Origin: Hymenobacter mucosus
Lineage (GTDB): Bacteria; Bacteroidota; Bacteroidia; Cytophagales; Hymenobacteraceae
Reading direction: 5' to 3'
DNA: 64,000 nt
Assembly (NCBI RefSeq): GCF_900188255.1
Contig: NZ_FZNS01000002.1
Coordinates: 558,001 to 622,000 of the forward strand
Below, piece by piece: positions 17,901 through 24,930 of the stretch. Positions within the stretch are counted from its first letter, which is position 1; each line of letters starts with the position of its first letter. Under the pieces are notes generated by a model, which saw nothing but the letters and a program-made list of their open reading frames with translations, did no database searches and was not told the DNA's origin. The position numbers and the translations under genes are program-made.

Positions 17901-18210
17901 TGTAGGGCTGCGCTTCGTGTTGGCCGAGGTCAATGGCTTGGCGACTAATGCGCACGGCCTCCGGGTATTGCTTGTTCAGCAGATAAGACAATCCCAGCTC
18001 ACCTAGTACAGATACGTAAGCCGTATCAGAAGAAGGCACTGACAGGTATGTGCGGATGGCCCCGGCGTAGTCGCCTTTGTCGTGCAGGGCAATACCTTCC
18101 TGGAAAGCTTGTTTGGATGAAACAAGAGCGGCGGGCTGCTGCCCATAACCCGCGGTAACGGCACTCGCCCACACTGCCAGTACGGTGCCCGACGTTGTAA
18201 AAACGCGCAT
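14893..18210 (-). CDS. exported TPR and MORN/YwqK-repeat protein, 1105 residues
   Basis: A signal peptide (about 1-23, ending TAGYGQ) is followed by TPR-like helical pairs at about 30-210 (ALHDKGDYAGAIRTYLSV, ALKVYTEGLKRMPYNPALWY), a helical spacer, and from about residue 375 to the end around 25 copies of a MORN_2/YwqK unit of about 23 residues with the pattern G-x-W/Y-x-x-Y-x-x-NG-x-L-x-x-x-x-x-Y. YwqK-type repeats make long beta-sheet solenoids; in Bacillus YwqK is called an antitoxin partner, but here there is no toxin neighbour. The length is far above most family members. Its stop overlaps the start of the DUF3857/transglutaminase gene by 14 bases, which suggests the two products act together at the cell envelope. 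Confidence 0.85.
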   Translation of the reverse strand: MRVFTTSGTVLAVWASAVTAGYGQQPAALVSSKQAFQEGIALHDKGDYAGAIRTYLSVPSSDTAYVSVLGELGLSYLLNKQYPEAVRISRQAIDLGQHEAQPYIVLAEAEEKQDHREAALKVYTEGLKRMPYNPALWYSQGVGQDALHQPQAALASWTRSLELKPLYAPTHHQLAWLAIEQGQPARSLISLLTALALSPDGEGSQQMLLMAEQIASNSFEVDANAKIAPFVPNEAFQDLDLLLNSKVALRKDYTSKVKFDANIVKQAQLLVEKFPASRGDQETDLWLRAYGPLVDVLRRDDNLTAFTYLVLSSASDKRAAQWLKSNKAKVERMSEAVSLAIMQIRTSQLIATAAQPQRRTGWFDEGVLYGIGEGEKLSNGDARLHGPWIFIDEAGSITSEGSFNEAGKRTGHWRTYHPNGRLNFDTNYDSEGRLDGHYLEYHDNGALSVDGTYKAGELDGAAKLFHYCGELSEQRSYQVGNRQGEVKYYYPDGRLRLQSAYQADKKQGSEIGTYPDGTPEYRYGYANDKKQGPFEVYYADKTLERKGTYEQDELHGPYSDFHPNGKPASTGAFDHGRYAGNWKVYYATGKLSIEKNYDSATGELHGSYKDYDSQGRLNAELTYDQGHVTRIAFFDEQGKVRTQTDVAKKGKTVVKGLRTDGSAAYTGSFLNGKQDGEWRWNYRNGNVQTVRHYTAGKAEGLEEEYFSTGRLRERNFYKDGSLEGTYEKYYLDGRLQRAGNYQSGQQQGQWKQYYADGKLSEEYNILNDQMHGGARSYSPGGQLTQERWMEYGRMLQLTAYDSVGHVVDRIVIEPTTKSLTLHYPGGKPRMESNMLCYDYQGNTSWRLPNGKTETQYSLDRGDRNGPFRAYSSQTGKLISEGFYRNGKKEGEWKAYYPSGALMNKGTYRNDEEEGEWLIYFENGQLDHTRTYQNGRYEGIARQYNMLGELIAEKLYEDNELVSFRSPGADGKPGTAAWQPLVGQVSTAFANGKPAVAESYKGGYFSGTRTYYYSNGQVFRRAQNSQEGTLQGVLTTYYPNGKVQEEENYAHDELHGRSRYYRPDGTLEREETYRAGEKYGPTVYYDTQGKPLKKEIHWNTFVYEAR

Positions 18211-18343
18211 TAACTAAGAAAAGGATAGCGTAATGAAGAATATCTACGGCGGTTACGCTCCGTAACGGCCTGCCGATAGTTCCACAAGTATACCTCCATT
18301 TCAGCCAACAATCAACATCCACCAATTGGATTCCGCGGGGATG

Positions 18344-18889
18344 CTACTTTTGTTTCGTTTGGGCGGCTTTTTTCTTTTTACTAGCTGACGTTAACGGATA
18401 GACGACCAGCTCTTGGTACCCAAACGTAGCATCAGTCTCCCGCTTAAAATCAAATTCCGGCAGCTCGCCCACCACGATTTCCGCGGTAGTATACACTATA
18501 TTACCGTCGAGCAAGTGCCCCCCGATAGTGCGCCCCGTAGAATCCGCCACCGACAGGTGCAAGTGGCTACCGTTCGTTGACAGCGTTCCAACTAGGGAGA
18601 CAATTTCAAAGTGCCCTTGGTACACCGTAGGAGCCTCCTGGTTAGCCAACCGAAGCGTAGTAGTGGTTAGGCTCCCTACGCACGTAAGCACGGCCCCGGC
18701 CCGCATACCTTGCTGCTGGGTGAAGGCTAACAGCTGCTGGCGTAGGTCCGCGCCGGGGCGCAAGCGCAAGGCATAGGTACGAAGTGGCGACGACAAAGCA
18801 ACGGGAGTAGACATAGCAACTGAATGAGTTTGGGCGGCACTAGCCAGCGGCACCAACCCTAGCAGCCCCAAGAGTAAATATCGAATCAT
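18344..18889 (-). CDS. exported PPC/DUF296 domain protein
   Basis: The product of 181 residues carries a full PPC (plants and prokaryotes conserved, DUF296) domain at about 37-165: LRLRPGADLRQQL, AGAVLTCVGSLTTTTLRL, FEIVSLVGTLS, then SHLHLSVADSTGRTIGGHLL and TTAEIVVGEL. The His-x-His and later His residues correspond to the metal-site positions of prokaryotic PPC proteins. Unusually it starts with a clear signal peptide (MIRYLLLGLLGLVPLASAAQ) and ends in a Lys-rich tail. PPC proteins are normally cytoplasmic, so an exported version is notable. Function is unknown. It follows the MORN gene's promoter region and is separated from the adhesin gene by a terminator. Confidence 0.82.
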   Translation of the reverse strand: MIRYLLLGLLGLVPLASAAQTHSVAMSTPVALSSPLRTYALRLRPGADLRQQLLAFTQQQGMRAGAVLTCVGSLTTTTLRLANQEAPTVYQGHFEIVSLVGTLSTNGSHLHLSVADSTGRTIGGHLLDGNIVYTTAEIVVGELPEFDFKRETDATFGYQELVVYPLTSASKKKKAAQTKQK

Positions 18890-18898
18890 GTGGAAAAG

Positions 18899-18953
18899 GT
18901 AAGGGGTAGAACACAGACGGCTGCTGAAGCCGAGTCTACGTTCTACCCCTTAC
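18899..18953 (-). terminator. long hairpin between adhesin-like gene and PPC gene
   Basis: The outer arms (18899-18912 and 18940-18953) are perfect 14-base complements; the inner part can pair further but with mismatches. It lies 16 bases past the stop of the minus-strand adhesin-like gene and should end the sigma operon transcript. Confidence 0.65.
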
Positions 18954-18968
18954 TTAGGCCGTTGGCGC

Positions 18969-20222
18969 TTACTTATTGAAGCTGACGTTGCCGTAGCGCA
19001 CCTTAATGTTGACGTTACCACCGCCCGGACGCCGGGTGGGCACTACCCCAAAGCTGCCCTGCATATCGGTAGAGGAAGGACTGTTTTCCTCTGACTCCAC
19101 CTTCACCAGCCGCTTATCAACCAGGAGTTTGCCGTGGTCTGTATTTACATCAAAGTTAAAGGCTGCGCCGTCGGGGAAGTTGAGTAAAAATGTGCTGTAG
19201 CCTCCCTGCAGATTAATCTGGCTGAAGTTTTTCCCCGTGTTGCGCACTTCAAAATTTGGGCAATACTGCACCGTCATGTTCAGCTGGTTGCTGAGCTTAT
19301 CGATGCTGAACTTGGAGTAGCCCGAAGTGCCGCGCAGGTTACGAACCGTACCCAGCGCTACGTCGCCGTACTTGCTGTGCACCGTCAGGTCCTGCACGGT
19401 GCCAATATCAATGTCGGAGTAGTTGTTGTTCAGGTCCACGGTTTCGCCAGTTGTCAGGCGAACCTTGGAATACGAAGCATCAATGCTCACCTTGTGCGCA
19501 AACGGAACGGCACATTGCCCGTTGCTTATGCGCAGCACGTTGCGCGCCCCTTCCAAGCGGCCCGTGCGCAGACTCCCGTACTCAATTGCCAGCTCAGCAG
19601 GGCCGCTTATGTCGCCGGTCAGGCTGATTTCGCCGAATGTATTGTTGAGGTGTAGCGGGGTATTTTTCGGTAGCCAAACGGTGTAGTTTACCTCGTATAG
19701 CTTGGTCCGGCTCCAGCATTCCCGGGGCATTGCGCCAAAGCGCGACTTGGCCGCAATGGCGCCGGTAGCGGCATCGTAGTCTAGCAGTTGCACCTGAATC
19801 ATGTCCTGGAGCTGCTGAGCCTTCTCCTCACTATCGGCCCGCGTAATGATGTCAACGTCGGTGCGTACCTCGTTGCGGTTCCACACGTTCACTTGCACGC
19901 GCCCGTAGCGCGTATCCAGGAAGAAAGGCCGGCCATTGGCTACAAACGTGCGGCTCAGCTTACGAACCTTCTCTACTGCCGGGGTAGTGGCTTCTTCCTG
20001 AGGGCCTTGCGCCGTGCTACCTTGGCGTCCATCGGCAGGGGTTCCCTGGGGCACAACAGTGCTAGCGCCTTCAGTTCCTTGGTAGTACTGCACCGCTGCG
20101 TTGCTAGCTGGCACGGGCACTACCTGCGCCATAGCCACAGGCACCCCGAGCAGCCAGCCCACCACGGGAAGAGTACGCCGCAGAAATACTTCTACGGAAG
20201 TGTCAAGTTTAGAAAACCGCAT
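18969..20222 (-). CDS. DUF4097-like adhesin-type beta-solenoid protein
   Basis: The product (417 residues) has a signal peptide ending PVAMAQ and a C-terminal 300 residues made of short repeating beta-strands such as YGSLRTGRLEG, YSKVRLTTGETVDL, YSDIDIGTVQDLTV and YGDVALGTVRNL, the pattern of the DUF4097/DUF2807 putative adhesin solenoid. It ends with NVNIKVRYGNVSFNK. Such proteins commonly sit behind ECF sigma/anti-sigma pairs in Bacteroidota and their role is not established. ATG at 20222 is used in preference to the TTG at 20228, which would overlap the stop of the anti-sigma gene; the gap is 2 bases, so the three genes form an operon. Confidence 0.8.
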   Translation of the reverse strand: MRFSKLDTSVEVFLRRTLPVVGWLLGVPVAMAQVVPVPASNAAVQYYQGTEGASTVVPQGTPADGRQGSTAQGPQEEATTPAVEKVRKLSRTFVANGRPFFLDTRYGRVQVNVWNRNEVRTDVDIITRADSEEKAQQLQDMIQVQLLDYDAATGAIAAKSRFGAMPRECWSRTKLYEVNYTVWLPKNTPLHLNNTFGEISLTGDISGPAELAIEYGSLRTGRLEGARNVLRISNGQCAVPFAHKVSIDASYSKVRLTTGETVDLNNNYSDIDIGTVQDLTVHSKYGDVALGTVRNLRGTSGYSKFSIDKLSNQLNMTVQYCPNFEVRNTGKNFSQINLQGGYSTFLLNFPDGAAFNFDVNTDHGKLLVDKRLVKVESEENSPSSTDMQGSFGVVPTRRPGGGNVNIKVRYGNVSFNK

Positions 20223-20224
20223 AC

Positions 20225-20977
20225 TCAAGGCGTGCGGCGGGTTTCAGCTACCATATAGGGCTGGCTGTGGTAGTCCCGAATCCGCTCCCGGGTGCGCAGC
20301 TGCTGGGTCAGTAAGTCCAAACGAATCTGCAGGTTGCGGTTCATAGCTTCCAAGACCACATCGGGCTCCGGGTTACGGTACAGCTCCGTTTTCAACTGCT
20401 GGTAAGTTGAATCCAACGCGGTCAACTCCTGCTGCCAGTCAGCACGCGGTGCGGCTTTAGTTTCGGCATCAAGTGCTTGGAGCTCCTGCTGGCGCTCAGT
20501 AATCTGGGTAGCATAGTAGCTCTCCATGCGCTGCACTGTACCTGCCAAGCGTTGCTCAGGGCTGGCTGCAGCCGCAGTGGCCGCTACGCCATCATACGTG
20601 CGGGCACTTGGAGCGGCCGTGGCTACTGGGGCGGCCGTACTGCGCATCCAGATGCTTGGCGCACTGTGCTGCTGTTGCCAGAACCAGCCTCCTAGCAAGG
20701 CTAGTGCGGCTACGGCAGCAGCAATACCGTACGGGCGTGCGGCGCGCACCTCAGCCGTAACAGGAGCAGCCGGAGCCTGCGGAGCGGGCACTTCGGCTAC
20801 TGGAATACCAGCATCTAAGCGTACAATGCGCAGGGGCGCGACGTCGTCTGCCGTTGCGGTAGGGGTATCTAGCTCAAGTTCGATGTCGTCCCACAGGTTG
20901 GGGCGCGGCTCAAACGCGTCGAAGTCGGCGCGGTGGCGTTCCACAAAGGCTTCCAGTCCGGTTTTCTTCTCGTTCAT
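20225..20977 (-). CDS. probable anti-sigma factor, single-pass membrane protein
   Basis: The product (250 residues) has an N-terminal cytoplasmic part with RPNLWDDIELEL, a single hydrophobic segment at about 84-100 (GIAAAVAALALLGGWFW) and a C-terminal helical region rich in Gln and Arg (ITERQQELQALDAET, LLTQQLRTRERIRDY) likely to form a coiled coil in the periplasm. There is no zinc-binding HxxxCxxC motif. The role is inferred from position: it lies between the ECF sigma gene and the adhesin-like gene, and is a single-pass protein of the right size and orientation. ATG at 20977 is used; upstream residues in the open frame look non-conserved. Confidence 0.7.
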   Translation of the reverse strand: MNEKKTGLEAFVERHRADFDAFEPRPNLWDDIELELDTPTATADDVAPLRIVRLDAGIPVAEVPAPQAPAAPVTAEVRAARPYGIAAAVAALALLGGWFWQQQHSAPSIWMRSTAAPVATAAPSARTYDGVAATAAAASPEQRLAGTVQRMESYYATQITERQQELQALDAETKAAPRADWQQELTALDSTYQQLKTELYRNPEPDVVLEAMNRNLQIRLDLLTQQLRTRERIRDYHSQPYMVAETRRTP

Positions 20978-21087
20978 GTCAGGTGGTCGTTCGCAATATT
21001 CCAGTAAGGTGGCCGCACCGTCAAGTTGGGGGTGGGCGGTGCAGGCAGCCAACAGAATAGCACTATGGGGTCAGGTCGAGTACGTAA

Positions 21088-21651
21088 TTAGAGGCCGTGC
21101 TGGCGGGCCAATTCCAATAGTTTGCGGCGGGCCCGGCTGTACTGCGACTTTGAGGTGGATTCGGTGATATGTAAAATACTGGCAATCTCAGCGTGGTCGT
21201 AGCCTTCCAAGAGGTAGAGGCTTAGCACTACGCGGTAGCCGTCGGGGAGTTCCTGCACGCAACGCCGCACTACATCGGCTCGCCAGGAAAGGTCCTCGGG
21301 GTCTAAGGATTGGTGGGTGTCGTCATGGTCGGCAGCATCGTGCTGGTCGGCTAAGGGCACCAGTTGCAGACGCCGATTGCGCAGGCAGTTGATGCTCTTG
21401 TTGATAACGATGCGCTTAAGCCAGGAGCCAAACGAAGAATCGCCTTTGTAGCTATGTAGTTCCCGAAAGGCGCTTAGAAAAGACTCCTGTAGCACGTCCT
21501 CCGCCTCGGCATAGTCGCCGGTGATTCGCAAGGAGGCGTTGAACATGGCTTTGGAATAGCGCTTGTAAATCTCAGCCTGGGCCCGTCGGTCGCCTAAGCG
21601 GCACCGCTCGACTAGCGGGGCGTTGATGTCAGTATATGCGAAGGCCTCCAT
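21088..21651 (-). CDS. ECF RNA polymerase sigma factor
   Basis: The product (187 residues from ATG at 21651) has sigma-70 region 2 (KRYSKAMFNASLRITGDYAEAEDVLQESFLSAF, longer than can be quoted in full, at about 28-65; key part AEDVLQESF) and region 4 (LPDGYRVVLSLYLLEGYDHAEIASIL, key part HAEIASILHITESTSKSQYSRARRKL near 145-175). Length and motifs fit an ECF (group 4) factor. A start at TTG 21705 would add 18 non-conserved residues. The gene is followed by the anti-sigma-like and adhesin-like genes on the same strand; regulation of envelope genes is the usual role of such an operon in Bacteroidota, but the target promoters are unknown. Confidence 0.92.
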   Translation of the reverse strand: MEAFAYTDINAPLVERCRLGDRRAQAEIYKRYSKAMFNASLRITGDYAEAEDVLQESFLSAFRELHSYKGDSSFGSWLKRIVINKSINCLRNRRLQLVPLADQHDAADHDDTHQSLDPEDLSWRADVVRRCVQELPDGYRVVLSLYLLEGYDHAEIASILHITESTSKSQYSRARRKLLELARQHGL

Positions 21652-21858
21652 AGGTTGCGTCTGGGTTGGCGGAGATTCGGAAATAGGTGAATCGTAAATA
21701 TCCAACTTTCCGGGCTAAAAACGGCGGGTGCTATGTAGTAAGCAGGTGAAGGACAGAAGCAAGCTAGTAAGGTTGCACTGCCAACTGCTTTGTGCCTAAC
21801 AAACCCACAATGTATTTTGCGGCAGTTATTATGCCTATTCTATTGTTTGCTCCCAACC

Positions 21859-22401
21859 ATGAAGAATCTAGCTTTTCTAATAGTTCTTTGGTGCTTAGTT
21901 TCTTGCAAAAAGAAAGACTCTTCCCCCACTATTGACTTTGGTGCTGGCGCCGGCATTTCCCTACGCGCCGCCGACGGCCGAGTGGCCGGTTCACAAGATC
22001 CAACCGACTGGACCTCGGATGCCACTTGGAATGAACAAGAGCGGGCACTATTTCCGGACCTAACATTTGATCTAAATGGGGCGCAACAGCCAACACGTGT
22101 TTCTTATACTTACGCATATCCCAATCCGGCCCTAACGGGCCAGGCAAATTGGCTATTACAACTTGAAAGAAGCTACGGAAGTCCGGCTGTGAAGTATTCT
22201 CTGAGCGCCGTACTAGTAGACCGAACGTATCAGGTGTTGCTGCGGCTAGGCCCAAGCGACATTTCCGATGCCCTGACGTATAGCCTAGACTACACAAAAA
22301 TTGGTCTGCGCCCCCATGAACTGTACCGGCTGTATTATGTGCTTTATTACAACGGTGTACTGCTATATAAGGGGCACGGCGACATCCGACACAGTAGCTG
22401 A
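21859..22401 (+). CDS. lipoprotein, unknown function
   Basis: A 180-residue product with a short lipobox signal (MKNLAFLIVLWCLVSC, Cys16) and a KKKDSS tail. The mature part has alternating polar/hydrophobic beta strands (RVSYTYAYPNPALTGQANW, LLQLERSYGSPAVKYSLSA, YQVLLRLGPSDIS), with YPNP and a beta-sandwich look. It resembles no enzyme. It stands alone: divergent from the sigma factor operon and convergent with the aldehyde dehydrogenase, with a shared terminator hairpin between the two stops. Confidence 0.7.
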   Translation: MKNLAFLIVLWCLVSCKKKDSSPTIDFGAGAGISLRAADGRVAGSQDPTDWTSDATWNEQERALFPDLTFDLNGAQQPTRVSYTYAYPNPALTGQANWLLQLERSYGSPAVKYSLSAVLVDRTYQVLLRLGPSDISDALTYSLDYTKIGLRPHELYRLYYVLYYNGVLLYKGHGDIRHSS

Positions 22402-22469
22402 CGGTAGTTGTAAGGGCGCGGGAATATTCGCTCCTCAACTCTTATCTTAATGAATAATTGCCGCACGAA

Positions 22470-22502
22470 AACGGCCTACCCGGTAGTACCAGGTAGGCCG
22501 TT
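22470..22502. terminator. bidirectional hairpin between lipoprotein and ALDH7 genes
   Basis: Perfect 11-base arms (22470-22480 and 22492-22502) around an 11-base loop lie between two converging stop codons, with A-rich sequence on the left and a T run on the right, so they can end transcription from both sides. Confidence 0.75.
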
Positions 22503-22532
22503 GTGTTGTAGAGCAGCGTACGTTAACGTTAC

Positions 22533-24131
22533 TCAGACATCAAACTTAATACCCTGGGCCAGCGGCAACTGGGTGCTGTAGTTGATGGTGTTGGTCTGGC
22601 GGCGCATATAAATGCGCCAAGCATCGGAGCCGGACTCACGGCCGCCACCGGTTTCTTTTTCACCGCCGAAAGCTCCGCCAATCTCTGCCCCACTCGTACC
22701 AATATTCACGTTGGCAATACCACAGTCGGAGCCGGCATGGCTGAGGTAGGTTTCTGTTTCGCGCATGTTCAGAGAGAAAATGCTCGACGACAAACCTTGC
22801 CGCACTCCGTTTTGCACGGCAATGGCCTCTTCTACCCCACCGCTGTATTTGATGAGATAGAGAATGGGTGCGAAGGTTTCTTCCTGCACCGTGTGGTACT
22901 CGTTGCGGGCTTCTACCAGCGCGGGCTTCACGTACGTACCGGTTTCGTAGCCAGCGCCTTCCAGCACTTCGCCGCCCGTAAGTAAGGTACCCCCTTCTTG
23001 TTGCACTGCTTCCAGGGCTTTCGTAAAGCCTTCTACCGCCGCTTTGTCGATAAGGGGGCCTACCAGGTTACCCTCCTGAAGGGGATGACCGATGGGCAGG
23101 TTGGGGTAAATTTTCAATAGGCGCGCTTTTACATCCTCAAAAATGCTCTCGTGAATGATGAGGCGGCGCGTGGTGGTGCAGCGCTGCCCAGCTGTACCTA
23201 CGGCACCAAATACCACGGCACGCATGGCCATGTCCAGGTCGGCGTGCTCGGTAAGGATGATGGCATTGTTGCCGCCTAGTTCCAGCAGTGCACGACCCAA
23301 GCGGCCACCCACTACCTCGCCTACCTTCTTACCCATGCGGGTGCTACCCGTAGCTGACACCAACGGCACGCGCGCATCGGCAGCCATTGCGGCGCCAATC
23401 TCGGCATCACCAATAACTAGGTTGAAGATTCCTTCCGGCAGATCATTCTCCAGTAGTACTTCCTTCAGAATGTGCTGCACGGCTACGGCCACCAGCGGGG
23501 TTTTCTCGGAGGGCTTCCAAATGCACACGTCGCCGCACACAGCAGCCAACATGGCGTTCCAGCTCCACACGGCCACTGGAAAGTTGAAGGCGGAGATAAT
23601 GCCTACCACGCCCAGGGGGTGGTACTGCTCATACATGCGGTGGGCGGGCCGCTCCGAGTGCATGGTATAGCCCGTGAGCTGGCGCGAGAGCCCCACAGCA
23701 AAGTCGCAGATGTCAATCATCTCCTGTACTTCGCCCAGGCCTTCTTGCAGAATTTTGCCCATCTCGTAGCTCACTAACTTGCCCAGGGGCTCCTTGTATT
23801 GGCGGAGCTTATTGCCGATTTGTCGCACAATGTCGCCCCGTTTGGGCGCGGGTACTAGGCGCCAAGCTTTGAATGCTTCTTGGGCCGTTTTCACTACTTG
23901 GTCATAGTCGGCAGCTGTAGCAAAGGTTACGAAGCCAATTAGGCGACCATCGGTAGGCGAGTGAATGGGGCGGGCGTTTTCGGCAGTGCTGCTACCCCAG
24001 CGTAGGCCCGTGCTCCAAGCAGCATTACGGGCTTCTACTCCTAGTTCCTGCAATACTTGCTGAATACCGTGGTGGTCATGTTCCTGTACATCGGTGCCGG
24101 TAGCGGCAGCTTCTTCAGCAGCTAGTTTCAT
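22533..24131 (-). CDS. ALDH7 family aldehyde dehydrogenase (alpha-aminoadipic semialdehyde dehydrogenase type)
   Basis: The product (532 residues) matches the ALDH7/antiquitin branch: the NAD motif at FNFPVAVWSWNAM and GSTRMGKKVGEVV, the catalytic Glu in ALLELGGNNAIIL and the catalytic Cys in GTAGQRCTTTRRLI. The segment NVNIGTSGAEIGGAFGGEKETGGGRESGS is the family signature around the substrate carboxylate (pointer only; key part GAEIGGAFGGEKETGGG). ALDH7 oxidises alpha-aminoadipic semialdehyde/piperideine-6-carboxylate in lysine breakdown, and also other aldehydes. No other lysine genes are next to it. ATG at 24131 gives the normal N-terminus; an upstream in-frame start at 24179 is rejected. 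Confidence 0.9.
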   Translation of the reverse strand: MKLAAEEAAATGTDVQEHDHHGIQQVLQELGVEARNAAWSTGLRWGSSTAENARPIHSPTDGRLIGFVTFATAADYDQVVKTAQEAFKAWRLVPAPKRGDIVRQIGNKLRQYKEPLGKLVSYEMGKILQEGLGEVQEMIDICDFAVGLSRQLTGYTMHSERPAHRMYEQYHPLGVVGIISAFNFPVAVWSWNAMLAAVCGDVCIWKPSEKTPLVAVAVQHILKEVLLENDLPEGIFNLVIGDAEIGAAMAADARVPLVSATGSTRMGKKVGEVVGGRLGRALLELGGNNAIILTEHADLDMAMRAVVFGAVGTAGQRCTTTRRLIIHESIFEDVKARLLKIYPNLPIGHPLQEGNLVGPLIDKAAVEGFTKALEAVQQEGGTLLTGGEVLEGAGYETGTYVKPALVEARNEYHTVQEETFAPILYLIKYSGGVEEAIAVQNGVRQGLSSSIFSLNMRETETYLSHAGSDCGIANVNIGTSGAEIGGAFGGEKETGGGRESGSDAWRIYMRRQTNTINYSTQLPLAQGIKFDV

Positions 24132-24438
24132 GGGTATATGGAGGTTGGGTGGAACACTAGAAGAGGATGGAAAACCCATCTGAGCAAAGCTACTAAAATA
24201 GGCCGGGGCTAGCTGGGCTCAGATCTGATAACCTGTGCCAGGCGGGGCCAACTCCGCCCCAATCCGTGCTGGTATTCCCTTCTTGCCTGTTATGGAGCTA
24301 CTCCGGACAGCTACCTTTCTCCTACCCTGACTAACTGCTGGCTAGGTTGCTAGTAACTGGCTGGCTTTTCTAGAAGTCGGTAGTACCAGTTCTTTGTCTC
24401 AGGCATGTATATTAGTAGCCCTCCCTGACATTCCCACC
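24132..24438. other. intergenic region between divergent ALDH7 and small-protein genes
   Basis: About 307 bases lie between the two divergent start codons and should contain both promoters. I see no ORF, no perfect repeat and no clear match to the Bacteroidota TAnnTTTG promoter element. The GC-rich block around 24240-24260 can form a weak 5-base hairpin, which I do not consider a signal. Confidence 0.4.
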
Positions 24439-24846
24439 ATGTCGTCCGACTCCAGCTTTTCGCTTACCCCGCGCCCCGATTTAGGCGTTCTAATAGCGCG
24501 TTGGGCCGAAGATGCGCCTACGCCCCAGCTGCAGCGTCACTACGCAGCCCTACTGGCAGCGGCCCAACAACACGGCCTCTGGCGGTGGCTGCTGGATGTG
24601 CGACGACGCGACCAGCTTGATCCGGAGTTTGGCTGGTGGTCGACGCACATATTTTACCCTGAGGTTGCTCACGTAGCAGTCCCCCCTTTTCGGATTGCTG
24701 TGCATTGCTCGCCGGTGCGCTTAGCCATTTATGAGTCGGACTCAGTACAGCAGCAGTACATTCGCTATGGCACCTCTGAAGAACGGGCTTATCAACTGCG
24801 CCTCTTCATTGAGGAAGGTCCTGCCATGGAGTGGCTTTTAAGCTAA
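24439..24846 (+). CDS. small protein of unknown function
   Basis: A 135-residue product with no signal peptide or membrane segment. It has a mix of helices (LQRHYAALLAAAQQHGLWRWLLDVRRRD) and a beta region (FRIAVHCSPVRLAIYESD). Trp-rich and Arg-rich patches such as LWRWLLDVRRRDQ stand out. I do not recognise a family. ATG at 24439 is used; an earlier in-frame start would add 15 residues that look unrelated. It is followed by a strong terminator shared with the converging HtrA gene. Confidence 0.6.
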   Translation: MSSDSSFSLTPRPDLGVLIARWAEDAPTPQLQRHYAALLAAAQQHGLWRWLLDVRRRDQLDPEFGWWSTHIFYPEVAHVAVPPFRIAVHCSPVRLAIYESDSVQQQYIRYGTSEERAYQLRLFIEEGPAMEWLLS

Positions 24847-24871
24847 GCACACTGCTCAAATCAAACCCATG

Positions 24872-24910
24872 AAAAAAGGCCCTTCGCCATGGTAGCGAAG
24901 GGCCTTTTTT
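24872..24910. terminator. bidirectional intrinsic terminator
   Basis: Perfect 16-base arms (24872-24887 and 24895-24910) around a 7-base loop, starting with six A and ending with six T. It sits between the stops of the small-protein gene and the htrA gene and acts in both directions. Confidence 0.9.
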
Positions 24911-24930
24911 ACGAGCAGCAAAAAGCCAGA

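Noticed and set aside
14893..18210. YwqK antitoxin of a toxin-antitoxin pair.
   Set aside because: The repeat family matches, but no toxin gene lies on either side and the protein is exported and far too long.
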